Part shown: in pieces, positions 54,343-63,146 of the stretch
Position numbering within the stretch: position 1 is the stretch's first letter
How the letters are laid out: each line of letters opens with the position of its first letter
Assembly (NCBI GenBank): GCA_964342385.1
Contig: CAYFGP010000013.1
Span: 1 to 64,000, forward strand
DNA from: Oceanospirillum sp964342385
GTDB lineage: Bacteria; Pseudomonadota; Gammaproteobacteria; Pseudomonadales; Halomonadaceae
Length of the DNA stretch: 64,000 nt
Direction of reading: 5' to 3'
Program-made: the position numbers and the translations under genes
The notes under the pieces: generated by a model
What the model saw: only the letters and a program-made list of their open reading frames with translations
Databases searched by the model: none
What the model was told of the DNA's origin: nothing

Positions 54343-55281
54343 TTACTCTTCTGCAGAGGCTAGAATGACCTGATTCCGTCCGGAGAGTTTAGCGCGATAC
54401 AGGGCGTTATCGGCCTTTAACACCAGACCAGTAAAGGTATCGCTTTTACCCGCTTTAAAGCCTGAGACACCAAAGCTGGCCGTGACCACTTCAGCCACGT
54501 CACTGGCCGGATGTTCAATCGCCAACTGCTCGATATGCTGACGGTAGCTTTCCGCCAGTGCCTCTGCCTGGTCAGGAGCGATACCCGGCAAAATAATACA
54601 AAACTCTTCACCGCCATAACGAGCCAGATGAAAACCATCATGCTTCAGTTCATCATTCAGATTCTGCGTGATACGCGCTAAACAATGATCACCCGCCTGG
54701 TGTCCCAGGTGGTCGTTATAAGGTTTGAAGTAATCGATATCGAAGAAGATCAAGCTTAAAGGCTGGCTACGCTCGGTGGAATAAGACACCGCTTTTTCTA
54801 ACAAGCTGTTAAAGTGGCGGCGGTTGGCAATGCCCGTTAATTCATCGGTCAGCGCCATACGATTCAGCTTTTCCGCCTGCTCATTCAACAGTTTTTCCCG
54901 ACGCATGACAGAACTGACATCCTGTACTTCCAGCATACAGTAGTTCTGGTCTGCCTCACGCATCGGCTGTACCCGAATCATCTGAGCAAACAGCTCTTTC
55001 TGCTGATTAGCATAGCTCTTATGATACAGCGGTAAAGGCGAGCGATTCAGGCCGGGCGAGAGTACCGCAGGCAAACCATTATCCAGCGCTTGTCGCAGGC
55101 TACGCTCAATACGCTGGCCTTTCAGTTCAGGAAATAGCGTTAACAAATTATCACCAGGTTGAGCATCTGCGGTGGTAAAGGCATCTTGTAGCCAACGATT
55201 GATAAAGACAATATTCAACTCACCATCCAGAATCATCACGCCGGATTGCAGAATATTCAGGGCCTGTTCAAATAACTTCAT
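54343..55281 (-). CDS. PAS-GGDEF diguanylate cyclase
   Basis: 312 residues from ATG 55281. A PAS domain (about 5-115) is followed by a GGDEF domain (about 140-308) with RYGGEEF intact. The RxxD inhibitory site is absent (KHDG at the place), so product inhibition is not expected. No membrane segment. It is the third gene of a leftward unit after the CheY-like and CheC-like genes, 9 bp after the latter's stop. Confidence 0.9.
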   Translation of the reverse strand: MKLFEQALNILQSGVMILDGELNIVFINRWLQDAFTTADAQPGDNLLTLFPELKGQRIERSLRQALDNGLPAVLSPGLNRSPLPLYHKSYANQQKELFAQMIRVQPMREADQNYCMLEVQDVSSVMRREKLLNEQAEKLNRMALTDELTGIANRRHFNSLLEKAVSYSTERSQPLSLIFFDIDYFKPYNDHLGHQAGDHCLARITQNLNDELKHDGFHLARYGGEEFCIILPGIAPDQAEALAESYRQHIEQLAIEHPASDVAEVVTASFGVSGFKAGKSDTFTGLVLKADNALYRAKLSGRNQVILASAEE

Positions 55282-55290
55282 CAATGTGCT

Positions 55291-55890
55291 CTACATACCT
55301 GACAGGAAATTAGACAGTGACTGGTGCAACATAGACTCCGTCTCACTGCCCATCAAAAACGCCAGATAACCTTCCAGGTTTCTCTGTTCCAGCCCCAGCT
55401 GGATCTGTAAAAACAGGACCTTCTGCTCGCTGCCACCCTGCAACAGAATATCATCAATACCACCGACCATCATCTCCGGCAGTTCACAGGAGAAGCTGTC
55501 ACGCAGCATATCGGCAATACCGGCAAAACAGGCATTCAAAATAATATTGCCAATTTCACTGAGCGCATCCTGTTCAATCTCAGACAATTGCTCAAGAGGA
55601 ACCTGGCTGCCCAACATCAGGCGTACCACCTCAAGACTGCTGCTTTCAGGAAACATCAGCATGGCTTCGCCATTAAAGGAGCCAGAGAAATGTTGGCTGA
55701 TACAGGTTAAACGTTCATGACTGATACCAAACAGGTCTACGACCCGCTCAGGGGAAAGCACATGAACCATAGGAACGCTCATGGTGACCGCTTCACCTGT
55801 CAGTTCACTCAGTACTGCAGCGGAACGCCCCACACTGATATTAAAAATCTCTGCTAAGGCATCAAGCTCAAGCGCAGTGAGATCCTTCAT
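55291..55890 (-). CDS. CheC-like phosphatase
   Basis: 199 residues of the CheC/CheX/FliY family. Both catalytic-type segments are seen: LAEIFNISVGRSAAVLSE and ALSEIGNIILNACFAGIADM, the latter with the E-N pair. CheC proteins dephosphorylate CheY-type receivers. GGAGGCAGG sets the start at 55890, inside the end of the receiver gene (23-bp overlap), so the two are translationally coupled. The likely target is the neighbouring receiver; the pathway output may be the GGDEF protein downstream. Confidence 0.88.
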   Translation of the reverse strand: MKDLTALELDALAEIFNISVGRSAAVLSELTGEAVTMSVPMVHVLSPERVVDLFGISHERLTCISQHFSGSFNGEAMLMFPESSSLEVVRLMLGSQVPLEQLSEIEQDALSEIGNIILNACFAGIADMLRDSFSCELPEMMVGGIDDILLQGGSEQKVLFLQIQLGLEQRNLEGYLAFLMGSETESMLHQSLSNFLSGM

Positions 55891-56254
55891 GTTCCTGCCT
55901 CCAAATGGCCAGAGCTTTTTCCGCAACAGCCGCAGTAATCGGCTTTGCCAGGAAATGAACACCCAACTCCTCAGCTCTTTGCTGACTGGAAGCCTGAACA
56001 TTCGCTGTTAACATAACAAACGAGGTATCCGGTAGTTTAGGACGCAGCTGTTCCACAGCCTCAAAACCATCCATTACCGGCATATTGATATCCATTACCA
56101 CCAGATTAGGTGCAAATTCGCAGCCCATCTCAACAGCCTGCTGGCCATTCTCTGCTTCAATAATTTGCCAGTCTGTATCCAGCTCAGAGATCGCTTTAGT
56201 CAGCATCATGCGAGACACTCGACTATCGTCTACGATTAAAACCGTTCTTAACAT
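55868..56254 (-). CDS. CheY-like response regulator
   Basis: 128 residues, receiver only. The acidic pocket is in LIVDDSRVSR, phospho-Asp is in VMDINMPVMDG, Thr in VMLTAN and Lys in FLAKPI. The start at 56254 has AGG upstream. It is first in a unit with a CheC-like phosphatase and a PAS-GGDEF cyclase. No kinase is adjacent. Confidence 0.92.
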   Translation of the reverse strand: MLRTVLIVDDSRVSRMMLTKAISELDTDWQIIEAENGQQAVEMGCEFAPNLVVMDINMPVMDGFEAVEQLRPKLPDTSFVMLTANVQASSQQRAEELGVHFLAKPITAAVAEKALAIWRQEHEGSHCA

Positions 56255-56722
56255 CTTATTACCTGTCACGCTTTGGCCAGCAAAATCCGGGGCGGCCAAA
56301 GTATAAGGAGATGTCTTAATCCCTTTTATCCATAAACAAGACAGTCTCCGGGGGAAATAATAATTCAATATCCGATTGGATCTTTTTTAGAATAAAAGCT
56401 TTATTACACTAATTCCAATAACTCCTATAGCTGTAAACAGATATAGGCTTCAGCTGTTTACAGGTATAGATCTCAGTGGCTTACAAGCCCTGGCTTTACC
56501 TGCATGACAGATATATGCATAGGATTTTATCCATTACCCAACAGGATTGGTGCAATGAACAGGCTTAGTGCTCATCGGTATAGGTCTTATTATTTTGATA
56601 ACTTGAGAATATACCATTAAAAAAGCCGCCCCTAAAGGACGGCTTTTTAACAGTTTGTACCTTTTATGATCGGCAACAATAATTATCACTGATGCAACAA
56701 TGATCAAATCCTGACATTTTAC
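56255..56722. other. Non-coding stretch before the receiver unit
   Basis: Holds the receiver-unit promoter and the RND terminator (56620-56648). Between them (56420-56540) is a loose run of CTGTAAACAGATATAGG-like repeats with inverted CTGTTTACAGGTATAG. No coding signal was seen. Confidence 0.5.
56620..56648. terminator. Terminator of the RND efflux operon
   Basis: AAAAAGCCG (56620-56628) pairs with CGGCTTTTT (56640-56648). A run of T residues follows on the minus strand, about 75 bp after the RND stop. Confidence 0.8.
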
Positions 56723-59700
56723 TTATTGATAATCAGGCTCTGGTAAATGCGGTAGTTTTCTGACGATATAGGTATACGCCGTTGGCACCACATACAGTGT
56801 CAGAATGGTACCGAAGGTCAAACCACCCACAATCACCCAACCGATTGCCTGACGGCTTTCTGCACCAGCACCTGTGGCCAATGCCAGCGGGATCGTACCC
56901 AGTACCATCGCTGCAGTCGTCATTAGAATAGGACGTAGACGCAGGACGCTGGCTTCAATAATCGCATCCAGTTTTTCCTGACCCGCTTCACGCAGCTGAT
57001 TGGCAAATTCGGTCATCAGGATACCGTGTTTGGTAATCACACCAATCAGGGTAATCAAACCGATCTGACTGTAAACGTTTAACGTGCCTCCCGTGTATTG
57101 CATGGTGAGCAAGGCACCCAGAATCGCCAGCGGTACGGTCAGCATAATCACCATGGGTGAAGCAAAGCTTTCAAACTGTGCCGCCAGTACCAGATAGATA
57201 AAGCCCAGCGCCAGAATAAAGGTGATCATCAGGGTATCACCGGTCTGAATAAACTCACGGGCCTGACCGTTGTAGTCAAACTGGATACCAATCACACCCA
57301 TCTCTTCCGCGGTTTGCTCTACGGTATCACGCAGCCAGGTCAGCGCTTCACCCTGAGTCATCCCCGGAGCCAGACTGGCCTGAATCGTCGCTGCACGCAG
57401 CTTGTTAAAGTGGTTCAGAGCACGCGGTGCTACGGTTTCAGTCACGGTGACCAGATTCGACAGCTGGATCATCTGACCGTTACGGGCACGCACATAGATG
57501 GAGGACAGTGACGACGGTGTCGCACGATCCACATCCGCCACCTTCACAATGACATCGTACTGTTCGTTACCCTGCTTATAACGGGTCACAGAACGACCAC
57601 CCAGCAGCGTTTCCAGGGTACGGCTTACTTCCGATACGGTAATGCCCATAGCGGCGGCTTTATCACGGTTGATCTGAATCTGCAGCTGAGGTTTATTCAG
57701 CTTCAGGTCCACATCCGGGTTCACTAGCTTGCCACTGGCATACACCTTACCCATGACCGCACCCACTAACTGCTGCAGCTGAGCAAAATCACCACTGGAC
57801 TGAATCACCAGCTCCACAGGACGCGCAATCGGGCTCTGACCTAAAGACGCCGGAGTGATCGGGAAGGACATAATGCCCGGAATACCCGCAAACAAGGGGC
57901 CACCCAGCGAACCGGCAACCGCCTGAGCACTGCGCTCACGCTGTTCCCAATCCTGCATACCGGCAAAGGCAATAATATTACTTTCCGTTGGGAACAGGCC
58001 GGTAATGACAAAGTAACGCTCAACTTCAGGTACGCCAGAGAATACGCCCTCAATCTGACGACTGTATTGATCCAGAAATTCCGTAGTTGAACCTTCAGGA
58101 CCGATACCAAACGCAATAATAGTGCCGCGATCTTCTACCGGCGACAGCTCAGACTTCAACTGAGTAAAGCTAAAGTACAGGCCACCAATACACGCCAGTC
58201 CCATCAGTACGATCAATGGACGCACTTTTAGACTCAGCTTCAGAGAACGACGATAAGCGTTTTCCAGCCCCAACAGCATACGTTCACCAAAGCGATAGAA
58301 CCAACCTGGATTCTCTTTGTGCTTCAGAATGCGCGAGCACATCATCGGTGACAGCGTCAAAGCGACAAAACCGGAAACCATTACTGCACCGGCCAGGGTC
58401 AACGCAAACTCAGCAAACAGTTTACCGGTACGGCCTTCAGTAAAGGCGATCGGGGTAAATACCGCCGCCAGGGTAATGGTCATGGCGATAACGGCAAAGC
58501 CAATCTCTTTTGAGCCCTTAAACGCCGCCTGAATCGGGTCCATGCCCTCTTCAATATGACGGTAGATATTCTCCAGCATCACAATGGCGTCATCCACCAC
58601 CAGACCGATGGCCATTACCATCGCCAACAGGGTCAGGGTGTTGATGGAGTAACCCAGCGCGTACATAAAGATAAAGGCACCAATCAGGGAAACCGGAATA
58701 GTGACCAGAGGAATCAAGGTCGCACGGAACGAACGCAGGAACAGGAAGATCACCAGCACAACCAGACCAACTGCCTCGATAATGGTGCTATATACCGCCT
58801 GAATAGAGCGATCAATAAACACCGAGGAATCGTAGGCCACTTCCACTTCCATGCCTTCCGGCAGCACCGCTTCCACCTGTGGGATCATCTCTTTGATGCC
58901 CGCAGAAACATCCAGCGGATTAGCCACCGACTGTTTTACCACACCCAGCGCTACCGCTGTTTTCTGGTTAAAACGCACCGTACCACGATCATTTTCAGCA
59001 TCGATACGCACACGGGCCACATCCTGTACCCGTACCAGATAACCGTCTTCATCACGAATAATAATGCGTTCAAACTCTTCCGGCGTTTGCAGATCCGTTT
59101 TCGACAGTACGGTAAATTCACGGGCATCGGACTTAATGGAACCCGACGGCACTTCTAGGTTTTGCGCACGTATGGCATTTTCCACATCCGCTACCGTGAC
59201 GCCAAAAGCGGCCATACGGGCCTGATCCAACCAGATGCGCATGGAGTAACGACGCTCACCAAAGATACGCACTTCTGCCACACCCGGTACCGTTTGCAGA
59301 CGGTCTTTTACCAGACGATCGGCAAAGTCGGTCATCTCCAGCGGGGTATGATTCGGACTGGAAAACGCCAGATACATAATCGGCTGAGCGTTAGCTTCCA
59401 CCTTAGCCACAATCGGCTCATCAATCTCATCCGGTAGCATACCGCGCACACGACCGACACGGTCACGTACATCAGAGGCGGCGTTATCCGCATCACGATC
59501 CAACTTAAAGTTGATAGTGATCTCACTCTTACCAGAGCTGGATGAGGAGGTCATAAAATCGATGCCTTCGATGCCCGATAGGGAATCTTCTAGCACATTG
59601 GTGACCTGAGATTCGATAATGCTGGCGTTGGCACCGCTATAGCGGGTCTCTACCGATACCGTAGGTACATCGATATTCGGGTACTCCCGCACCGATAACC

Positions 59701-59791
59701 GGTCATAGGCAATAATACCCACCAGCAACAGCAGCAGGCTCATCACCGTCGCAAAGACGGGACGTTTAATTGAAACTTCAGACAAGACCAT
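56723..59791 (-). CDS. RND-family multidrug efflux permease (HAE1 type)
   Basis: 1022 residues with 12 membrane helices and two large periplasmic loops. The N-terminus is of the HAE1 type (VSIKRPVFATVMSLLLLLVGI). The proton-relay aspartates are in GLVVDDAIVMLENI (near residue 405). With the adaptor encoded upstream it forms the inner-membrane part of a proton-driven efflux pump. No outer-membrane channel gene follows, so a shared TolC-like protein is probable. Substrates cannot be predicted. Confidence 0.94.
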   Translation of the reverse strand: MVLSEVSIKRPVFATVMSLLLLLVGIIAYDRLSVREYPNIDVPTVSVETRYSGANASIIESQVTNVLEDSLSGIEGIDFMTSSSSSGKSEITINFKLDRDADNAASDVRDRVGRVRGMLPDEIDEPIVAKVEANAQPIMYLAFSSPNHTPLEMTDFADRLVKDRLQTVPGVAEVRIFGERRYSMRIWLDQARMAAFGVTVADVENAIRAQNLEVPSGSIKSDAREFTVLSKTDLQTPEEFERIIIRDEDGYLVRVQDVARVRIDAENDRGTVRFNQKTAVALGVVKQSVANPLDVSAGIKEMIPQVEAVLPEGMEVEVAYDSSVFIDRSIQAVYSTIIEAVGLVVLVIFLFLRSFRATLIPLVTIPVSLIGAFIFMYALGYSINTLTLLAMVMAIGLVVDDAIVMLENIYRHIEEGMDPIQAAFKGSKEIGFAVIAMTITLAAVFTPIAFTEGRTGKLFAEFALTLAGAVMVSGFVALTLSPMMCSRILKHKENPGWFYRFGERMLLGLENAYRRSLKLSLKVRPLIVLMGLACIGGLYFSFTQLKSELSPVEDRGTIIAFGIGPEGSTTEFLDQYSRQIEGVFSGVPEVERYFVITGLFPTESNIIAFAGMQDWEQRERSAQAVAGSLGGPLFAGIPGIMSFPITPASLGQSPIARPVELVIQSSGDFAQLQQLVGAVMGKVYASGKLVNPDVDLKLNKPQLQIQINRDKAAAMGITVSEVSRTLETLLGGRSVTRYKQGNEQYDVIVKVADVDRATPSSLSSIYVRARNGQMIQLSNLVTVTETVAPRALNHFNKLRAATIQASLAPGMTQGEALTWLRDTVEQTAEEMGVIGIQFDYNGQAREFIQTGDTLMITFILALGFIYLVLAAQFESFASPMVIMLTVPLAILGALLTMQYTGGTLNVYSQIGLITLIGVITKHGILMTEFANQLREAGQEKLDAIIEASVLRLRPILMTTAAMVLGTIPLALATGAGAESRQAIGWVIVGGLTFGTILTLYVVPTAYTYIVRKLPHLPEPDYQ

Positions 59792-59806
59792 GTCGTAAGA
59801 ACTCCC

Positions 59807-60868
59807 TTACTGAGCCTTCGGCAGGTTAACCGGAGCAGCCGCAGCACCCGGACGCAGTTTCATCTGCCCCGCGGTCACGACTATATCGCCCGCTTTAATA
59901 CCCTGCACTACCTGTACACGACCACGCTCACGCAGACCTGGAGTCACAGGGGCAATATTTACCTTGCCATCCACTAGCGTGTAGATCAGCTGAGCATTCC
60001 CTTGCGGCACCAGCGCTTCCTCTTTGACCATCAGGGCTCCCTTAATGGTTTCCAGCTGCAGGCTGACACGGGCAAACAGACCGGGACGCAGGCGACCGTC
60101 ATCATTTGGCAGTTCCGCCACCACTTTCACGTTACGGCCGTTCAGGTCCACCTCTGGCGAGATCGCAAACACCTTACCCTGCACCTTTTCGCCCGGTAGC
60201 GCATCAAAGGTCACATCCACCATCTGGTCCATGGCAACACCGGTCAGATAGATCTCAGGTACACGAAACTCCAAACGCATCGGATTAGTCGCCACCAGGT
60301 TCACTAAACCCTGACCCGGCGTGACATACTCACCTTCACTGATCTGACGCAGACCAACGATACCGTTAAAGGGCGCGCTCAACTGCATCTTGGCCAGACG
60401 CTCTTTGGCCAGCTCAACACCGGCCTGATCGATACGCAGTTTTGCCAGCGCACTATCGCGGGTATTTACACTACCGGCGTTATTGCTTAACAACTGACTG
60501 GCACGCTTATATTCCACTTCACTCAGCCCTTGGCTCGCTTGTGCCTGCTTCAACTCAGCACGCTGTACCGAACTGTCCATAGAGAACAGCAGATCACCGG
60601 CGTTAACAACCTGACCTTCCGCAAAGTGGATCTTCGCCAAACGACCGGAGACTTCCGGGCGAATCATCACCGATTCATTGGCACTTAATGAACCGACCAG
60701 TTCAATACGACGCACCAGATCTTCCGGTTGTACGATCTGTGCTTCAACCGGCATTTGCGGTTGTGCGGCTTGAGCCTGTCCAGACAAAAGCGTCACCGAC
60801 AAGGCTGTTATGGATGCAACGGTGGTTAATACAGCGCGACCAGCGCGACGGGAGAGAAGTGTTTTCAT
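59807..60868 (-). CDS. RND efflux periplasmic adaptor (membrane fusion protein)
   Basis: 353 residues. A signal peptide is followed by lipoyl/barrel-sandwich halves (for example LVGSLSANESVMIRPEVSGR and FNGIVGLRQISEGEYVTPGQ), an alpha-hairpin (about 100-150) and the beta-barrel. There is no lipobox cysteine, so it is probably held by its partners. The start at 60868 is preferred, with GAGG upstream; a start at 60898 would add 10 residues. It is 15 bp upstream of the permease gene. Confidence 0.92.
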   Translation of the reverse strand: MKTLLSRRAGRAVLTTVASITALSVTLLSGQAQAAQPQMPVEAQIVQPEDLVRRIELVGSLSANESVMIRPEVSGRLAKIHFAEGQVVNAGDLLFSMDSSVQRAELKQAQASQGLSEVEYKRASQLLSNNAGSVNTRDSALAKLRIDQAGVELAKERLAKMQLSAPFNGIVGLRQISEGEYVTPGQGLVNLVATNPMRLEFRVPEIYLTGVAMDQMVDVTFDALPGEKVQGKVFAISPEVDLNGRNVKVVAELPNDDGRLRPGLFARVSLQLETIKGALMVKEEALVPQGNAQLIYTLVDGKVNIAPVTPGLRERGRVQVVQGIKAGDIVVTAGQMKLRPGAAAAPVNLPKAQ

Positions 60869-60945
60869 GCAGACAGCCTCGGCGTTATCCCTGTGCATTG
60901 ATAAGTCATTAAAAAGTGTTCAGTAACAAGATAGATCACTAAAGT

Positions 60946-61674
60946 TTAGGCCCAAACTTGCCACAGCAAACGTAGGGCCAACAGAGTGATCAGAATTTTA
61001 AATAAACGGGCAAAGATCTCAGCCGGTAAGCGGTTCAGCAGCTTTAAGCCTAGCCAGGTGCCAATTGCCCCGGATGCGATCATTAACAGCACCGGTCCCC
61101 ACCACTGAACAAATGAGAAACCGATAAAACCAAATACCGATGCCTTCAGCAGATGCTGAAACGACATGCATGTGGCAAATGTGGCTGTCGTCGCCAGCTT
61201 ATCCTGCCCGGAACGATGGATGACTGAAGCGACTAAAGGTCCCGAAGCCCCAACAAACATGGAAGCAAAGGTGGTGACACCTCCGGCCAATACAGTGCCC
61301 GGCCCAGAGACCTGCAGCTTTTTCGGTTTAGGTCCCCATACCATCACCAGGATAAAGCAGGCCACTGCCAAACGTATGACATCCAGTGGCAACTGCACCA
61401 ACACCTGAGAAGCAGATACCGCACCAATCAGCGCACCCAGTGTAAAAAACAGCACCATTGGCCAGTGAATATGCTGACGGGTCATAAACGCCCGATTGCC
61501 ATTGGAACCTAACTGCACCAAACCATGCACCGGGATCAACACATTGACCGGCAGGATACTGGCCATCACAGCCAATAGCAGCACGCCACCGCCGATGCCT
61601 ACCGAAGCAGTCATAAAAGAGGTAAAGCCACTGGTCAGAATCAGTAGGGTTAAATCAAGTGCCGATAGATCCAT
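60946..61674 (-). CDS. TauE/SafE-family permease
   Basis: 242 residues with seven or eight helices. The N-terminal half contains FTSFMTASVGIGGGVLLLAVMASILPV, the family hallmark (glycine-rich turn), repeated more weakly in the second half (FVGASGPLVASVIHRSG). Family members export or import sulfite, sulfoacetate or other small organic anions. AAGGAA precedes the ATG. Independent of the pump genes. Confidence 0.85.
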   Translation of the reverse strand: MDLSALDLTLLILTSGFTSFMTASVGIGGGVLLLAVMASILPVNVLIPVHGLVQLGSNGNRAFMTRQHIHWPMVLFFTLGALIGAVSASQVLVQLPLDVIRLAVACFILVMVWGPKPKKLQVSGPGTVLAGGVTTFASMFVGASGPLVASVIHRSGQDKLATTATFATCMSFQHLLKASVFGFIGFSFVQWWGPVLLMIASGAIGTWLGLKLLNRLPAEIFARLFKILITLLALRLLWQVWA

Positions 61675-61976
61675 GGCGATATTCCTTAAGCCGAGCGGCC
61701 AATCAAAGGGGGCTACAGCCTAGAGAAAATCAGCCTATAGGTAAACACGATAACGGTTAACAGGGGGTTAAGATTTGAAAAAATGCTGTTTCGCACAACT
61801 AAACAGACACTCAATACACTCACATAAAGACAAAGGTGTTTCGATATACTTCAGCCGCTGGCTGAAGAATGAAAGCATCTGCTAAAGAGAAAATTATGTG
61901 AGTACTTATAACATAGCCCTGCCAATGGAAATGATTGACAGGGCTATCATGTACCGAAATGAAAACAGGGTAAAAC
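61675..61976. other. Non-coding stretch with dispersed repeat copy B
   Basis: Holds the TauE/SafE gene promoter and the repeat at 61838-61930. A short CAGGGCTATC/GATAGCCCTG-type pairing around 61912-61950 may end the YitT-like gene transcript. Confidence 0.5.
61838..61930. repeat. Dispersed intergenic repeat, copy B
   Basis: Second copy of the element at 28021-28115, without internal gaps over its first 55 bp. In this copy CTTCAGCC-GCT-GGCTGAAG forms a perfect 8-bp hairpin with a 3-nt loop. Confidence 0.7.
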
Positions 61977-62657
61977 TTACGCCAACTTATTCTGACTCAC
62001 AGCCTGATTCTCTGCTGTAACCTTTACCGCAGGCATAGGCACGGCAATCGGCGCATCCGGTGACTTTTTAAGCTGCGGCTGAGGGTTTTGAGGCTTATAA
62101 CGGCCGATAATCAAGCCCATTACCACGGTCACCAGCAAAGAGCTTAACCACAACTCAGCACCAAACAGAGCCAGTGCACTGATAATAGTGATAGCATCGA
62201 TGGCTAACAGCGCAATACCACGATTGATCTGCCAACGACGCTCCAGCCACAATACCAATACGGTAAAGCCGCCAGTCGAAGCATTATGTTGAAACAAAGT
62301 AACAATACCAAAGCCAATCAAGGCGCCACTGGCTAAAGCGCCTAGGATTGGGGAGTCCAGCTGCAGCGCAAAATTCAGCTCCAATAAATCAGTAAAGGCG
62401 GCAATCAAGGTAACGGCAATGGCAGTACGCAGAGTAAAAACACCGCCCTTCTCGCGATAAGCCAACCAATAAAACGGTAGGTTAATCAGCAAGAAAATCT
62501 GACCAAAGGTAAAATGCTCTAACAAGCGATCAGCAATCAGTGCAACACCCGTAATGCCACCCACAGCAACATGTGTCGATTTTAAAAATAAAATCCCCAG
62601 TGCCATTAAAAAACTACCTTCCAGCAAACCTAACCAGGCATGGGCACGACGTCTCAT
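61977..62657 (-). CDS. YitT/DUF161-family membrane protein
   Basis: 226 residues with five or six hydrophobic helices and a YitT-like pattern (FLMALGILFLKSTHVAVGGITGVALI near the N-terminus; HNASTGGFTVLVLWLERR in the middle). The C-terminal 45 residues are Pro/Lys/Gln-rich and likely cytoplasmic. Function unknown. Confidence 0.78.
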   Translation of the reverse strand: MRRRAHAWLGLLEGSFLMALGILFLKSTHVAVGGITGVALIADRLLEHFTFGQIFLLINLPFYWLAYREKGGVFTLRTAIAVTLIAAFTDLLELNFALQLDSPILGALASGALIGFGIVTLFQHNASTGGFTVLVLWLERRWQINRGIALLAIDAITIISALALFGAELWLSSLLVTVVMGLIIGRYKPQNPQPQLKKSPDAPIAVPMPAVKVTAENQAVSQNKLA

Positions 62658-63146
62658 ATCAATATCTCTCTAACTTATAAATAGCGATCATGTGGGCAAA
62701 AGATTCAGAGCCACATAAGAATCAAAGGGTTAAGCAAAGCTTTTGCTAAATCTGGAGGAAATCAGCTATGAAAAGCGCGCTGGTGAAGCTGAAGCACACA
62801 GAACAGGGCTTCATTAGGTTTGCTGCCAGCATTTTTAATGGCTCGCAGTGGAGAAAGGCGCAGCACAGAGCAACAACTGCTGAGTACAGACGCGTAGGAA
62901 CACTGGCGTGCCATGCACCAGCTCATACGGACGATGTAACTCAAACGTTTTGCCATGAAGAAATCTGCACTTAGGGGGAAATCAGATCATGCAGATTTTA
63001 GACGCTCTGGAGGGAAGAACAAGTGAGATTATTCTCGACAATCAATGAGAAAAACTCACCATTCTAAAACTTATCGTTGCAAGAAGAATAAAGCAACCTA
63101 AGCACAAGTAAGGCAAACAAACCTGTGCGAAGAATAGTCACTCCGG
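62658..63146. other. Stretch with possible small open frames
   Basis: No recognised gene. Two weak candidates lie here in tandem: 62768-62974 (68 codons, GGAGG 9 nt upstream) and 62989-63048 (19 codons, AGGGGGA upstream). Both are preceded by a GGRGGAAATCAG sequence, which suggests a duplicated leader. Confidence 0.4.
62768..62974 (+). CDS. Hypothetical small protein (uncertain)
   Basis: A 68-codon frame with GGAGGAAATCAGCT before the ATG. The product is basic, with His and Cys near the end (ACHAPAHTDDVTQTFCHEEI). No family was recognised and an antisense frame of similar length exists, so coding is doubtful. The ribosome site is the only positive sign. Confidence 0.25.
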   Translation: MKSALVKLKHTEQGFIRFAASIFNGSQWRKAQHRATTAEYRRVGTLACHAPAHTDDVTQTFCHEEICT

